From NCBI GenBank assembly GCA_013042165.1, contig JABDQT010000002.1:1-13270 (forward strand): a DNA stretch of 13,270 nt, given 5' to 3'. Shown here one piece after another: positions 12,868 to 13,270 of this stretch. The DNA is from Kiritimatiellales bacterium (GTDB lineage Bacteria > Verrucomicrobiota > Kiritimatiellia > Kiritimatiellales > Pontiellaceae). Positions within the stretch are counted from its first letter, which is position 1. Every line of letters begins with the position of its first letter. Below the pieces are notes generated by a model. The model ran no database searches, was not told the origin of the DNA, and was given only the letters and a program-made list of their open reading frames with translations. The position numbers and the translations under genes are program-made.

Positions 12868-13270
12868 ATGCTGCGTCTAATACGAATCTTCGGATTGATT
12901 GCTTTTGGCTTTGCAGTCGGATTGGCTGCCAATGAGTTGCATACAATGCATGAGAACGGCGATCTGTTCGAAAAATATAACTACCGGCGAAAGTCCGCTA
13001 TTACGCAGTTGTCGGTTTGCTTAGCCGCGATCGGGGGATTGAGTTACTATGAGCTTTCCCGCCTGCGCATGAAGCATCGTCGGCGTTTGGGATTTAATCC
13101 CTTTCCGACGCAGAAGAAGGAAAACACACAAGGCCCGGTGAAAACCTGCATCTACGAAGCCCCCGAAACGAAGGAAGATTGGGAAGGCGCCGAGATGCGC
13201 GATATGAATCTGGCAGCGGTCACTCCGGGGCGTTACATGCCGGAGCTGTGGATGGGACTGCTTCGTATTT
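12868..13270 (+). CDS. Small membrane protein of unknown function, cut by the window end
   Basis: An open frame begins at ATG 12868, seven bases after an AGGGGG ribosome site, and has no stop before the end of the window. 134 codons are visible. The product begins with a hydrophobic helix (about residues 5-21, IRIFGLIAFGFAVGLAA), then a short polar loop with HTMHENGD, then a second hydrophobic stretch (about 44-60, ITQLSVCLAAIGGLSYY). A very basic segment (RMKHRRR) and a hydrophilic tail follow. Two inward-closing helices with a cytoplasmic C-terminal part is the simplest topology, which is inference. I do not recognise a family. It has its own promoter and is divergent from the antiporter. 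Confidence 0.75.
   Translation, partial: MLRLIRIFGLIAFGFAVGLAANELHTMHENGDLFEKYNYRRKSAITQLSVCLAAIGGLSYYELSRLRMKHRRRLGFNPFPTQKKENTQGPVKTCIYEAPETKEDWEGAEMRDMNLAAVTPGRYMPELWMGLLRI

Overview
The window is a compact stretch of bacterial chromosome made mostly of housekeeping genes, separated by repeat-rich intergenic segments. The best taxonomic clue is a 51-residue basic protein (9620-9775, minus) that resembles the small basic protein family described from Verrucomicrobia and Chlamydiae. With the overall gene style, I infer a PVC-group bacterium, plausibly of the Kiritimatiellota or Verrucomicrobiota. No gene looks phage-like or toxin-like, and I see no intact transposase, CRISPR array, rRNA or tRNA.

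Layout. 142-1467 (minus) is a PIN-PhoH ATPase. 1817-2200 (minus, DCC/DUF393 thiol protein) and 2335-3021 (plus, IspD-like cytidylyltransferase) are divergent. They are bracketed by two inverted copies of a repeat of about 160 bp, at 1664-1824 and 3027-3186. 3189-3914 (metallophosphoesterase) and 3914-4186 (acylphosphatase) form a one-base-overlapping minus-strand pair, divergent from a SAM-dependent methyltransferase (4316-4912, plus). A 49-bp cloverleaf-like palindrome (4944-4992) fills the next convergent gap. From 9414 down to 5010 all genes lie on the minus strand: an RluB-type pseudouridine synthase, then a SAM-I riboswitch (8439-8539), then metY, metX and yaaA. From 9564 to 10158 there are two small minus-strand genes, the small basic protein and a ribbon-helix-helix protein, each with its own intrinsic terminator. 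10361-10530 is a palindrome-rich, MITE-like element. mnmA (10573-11655, plus) converges on a CaCA-type cation antiporter (11663-12709, minus). A new plus-strand gene for a small membrane protein begins at 12868 and runs off the window.

Functional links. metY and metX together make homocysteine by direct sulfhydrylation of O-acetylhomoserine. The riboswitch ahead of them should shut them down when S-adenosylmethionine is plentiful. yaaA overlaps the metX stop by ATGA and so is probably translated from the same message. RluB and MnmA act on rRNA and tRNA respectively.

The most interesting items are the IspD homologue whose CTP-binding signature loop lacks the usual catalytic Arg and Lys, the gene-end repeats with conserved internal dyads, the cloverleaf palindrome, the MITE-like element with shared complementary arms, and a chain of two ATGA-linked mini-ORFs ahead of phoH. 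I do not see a clear new defence or metabolic system.
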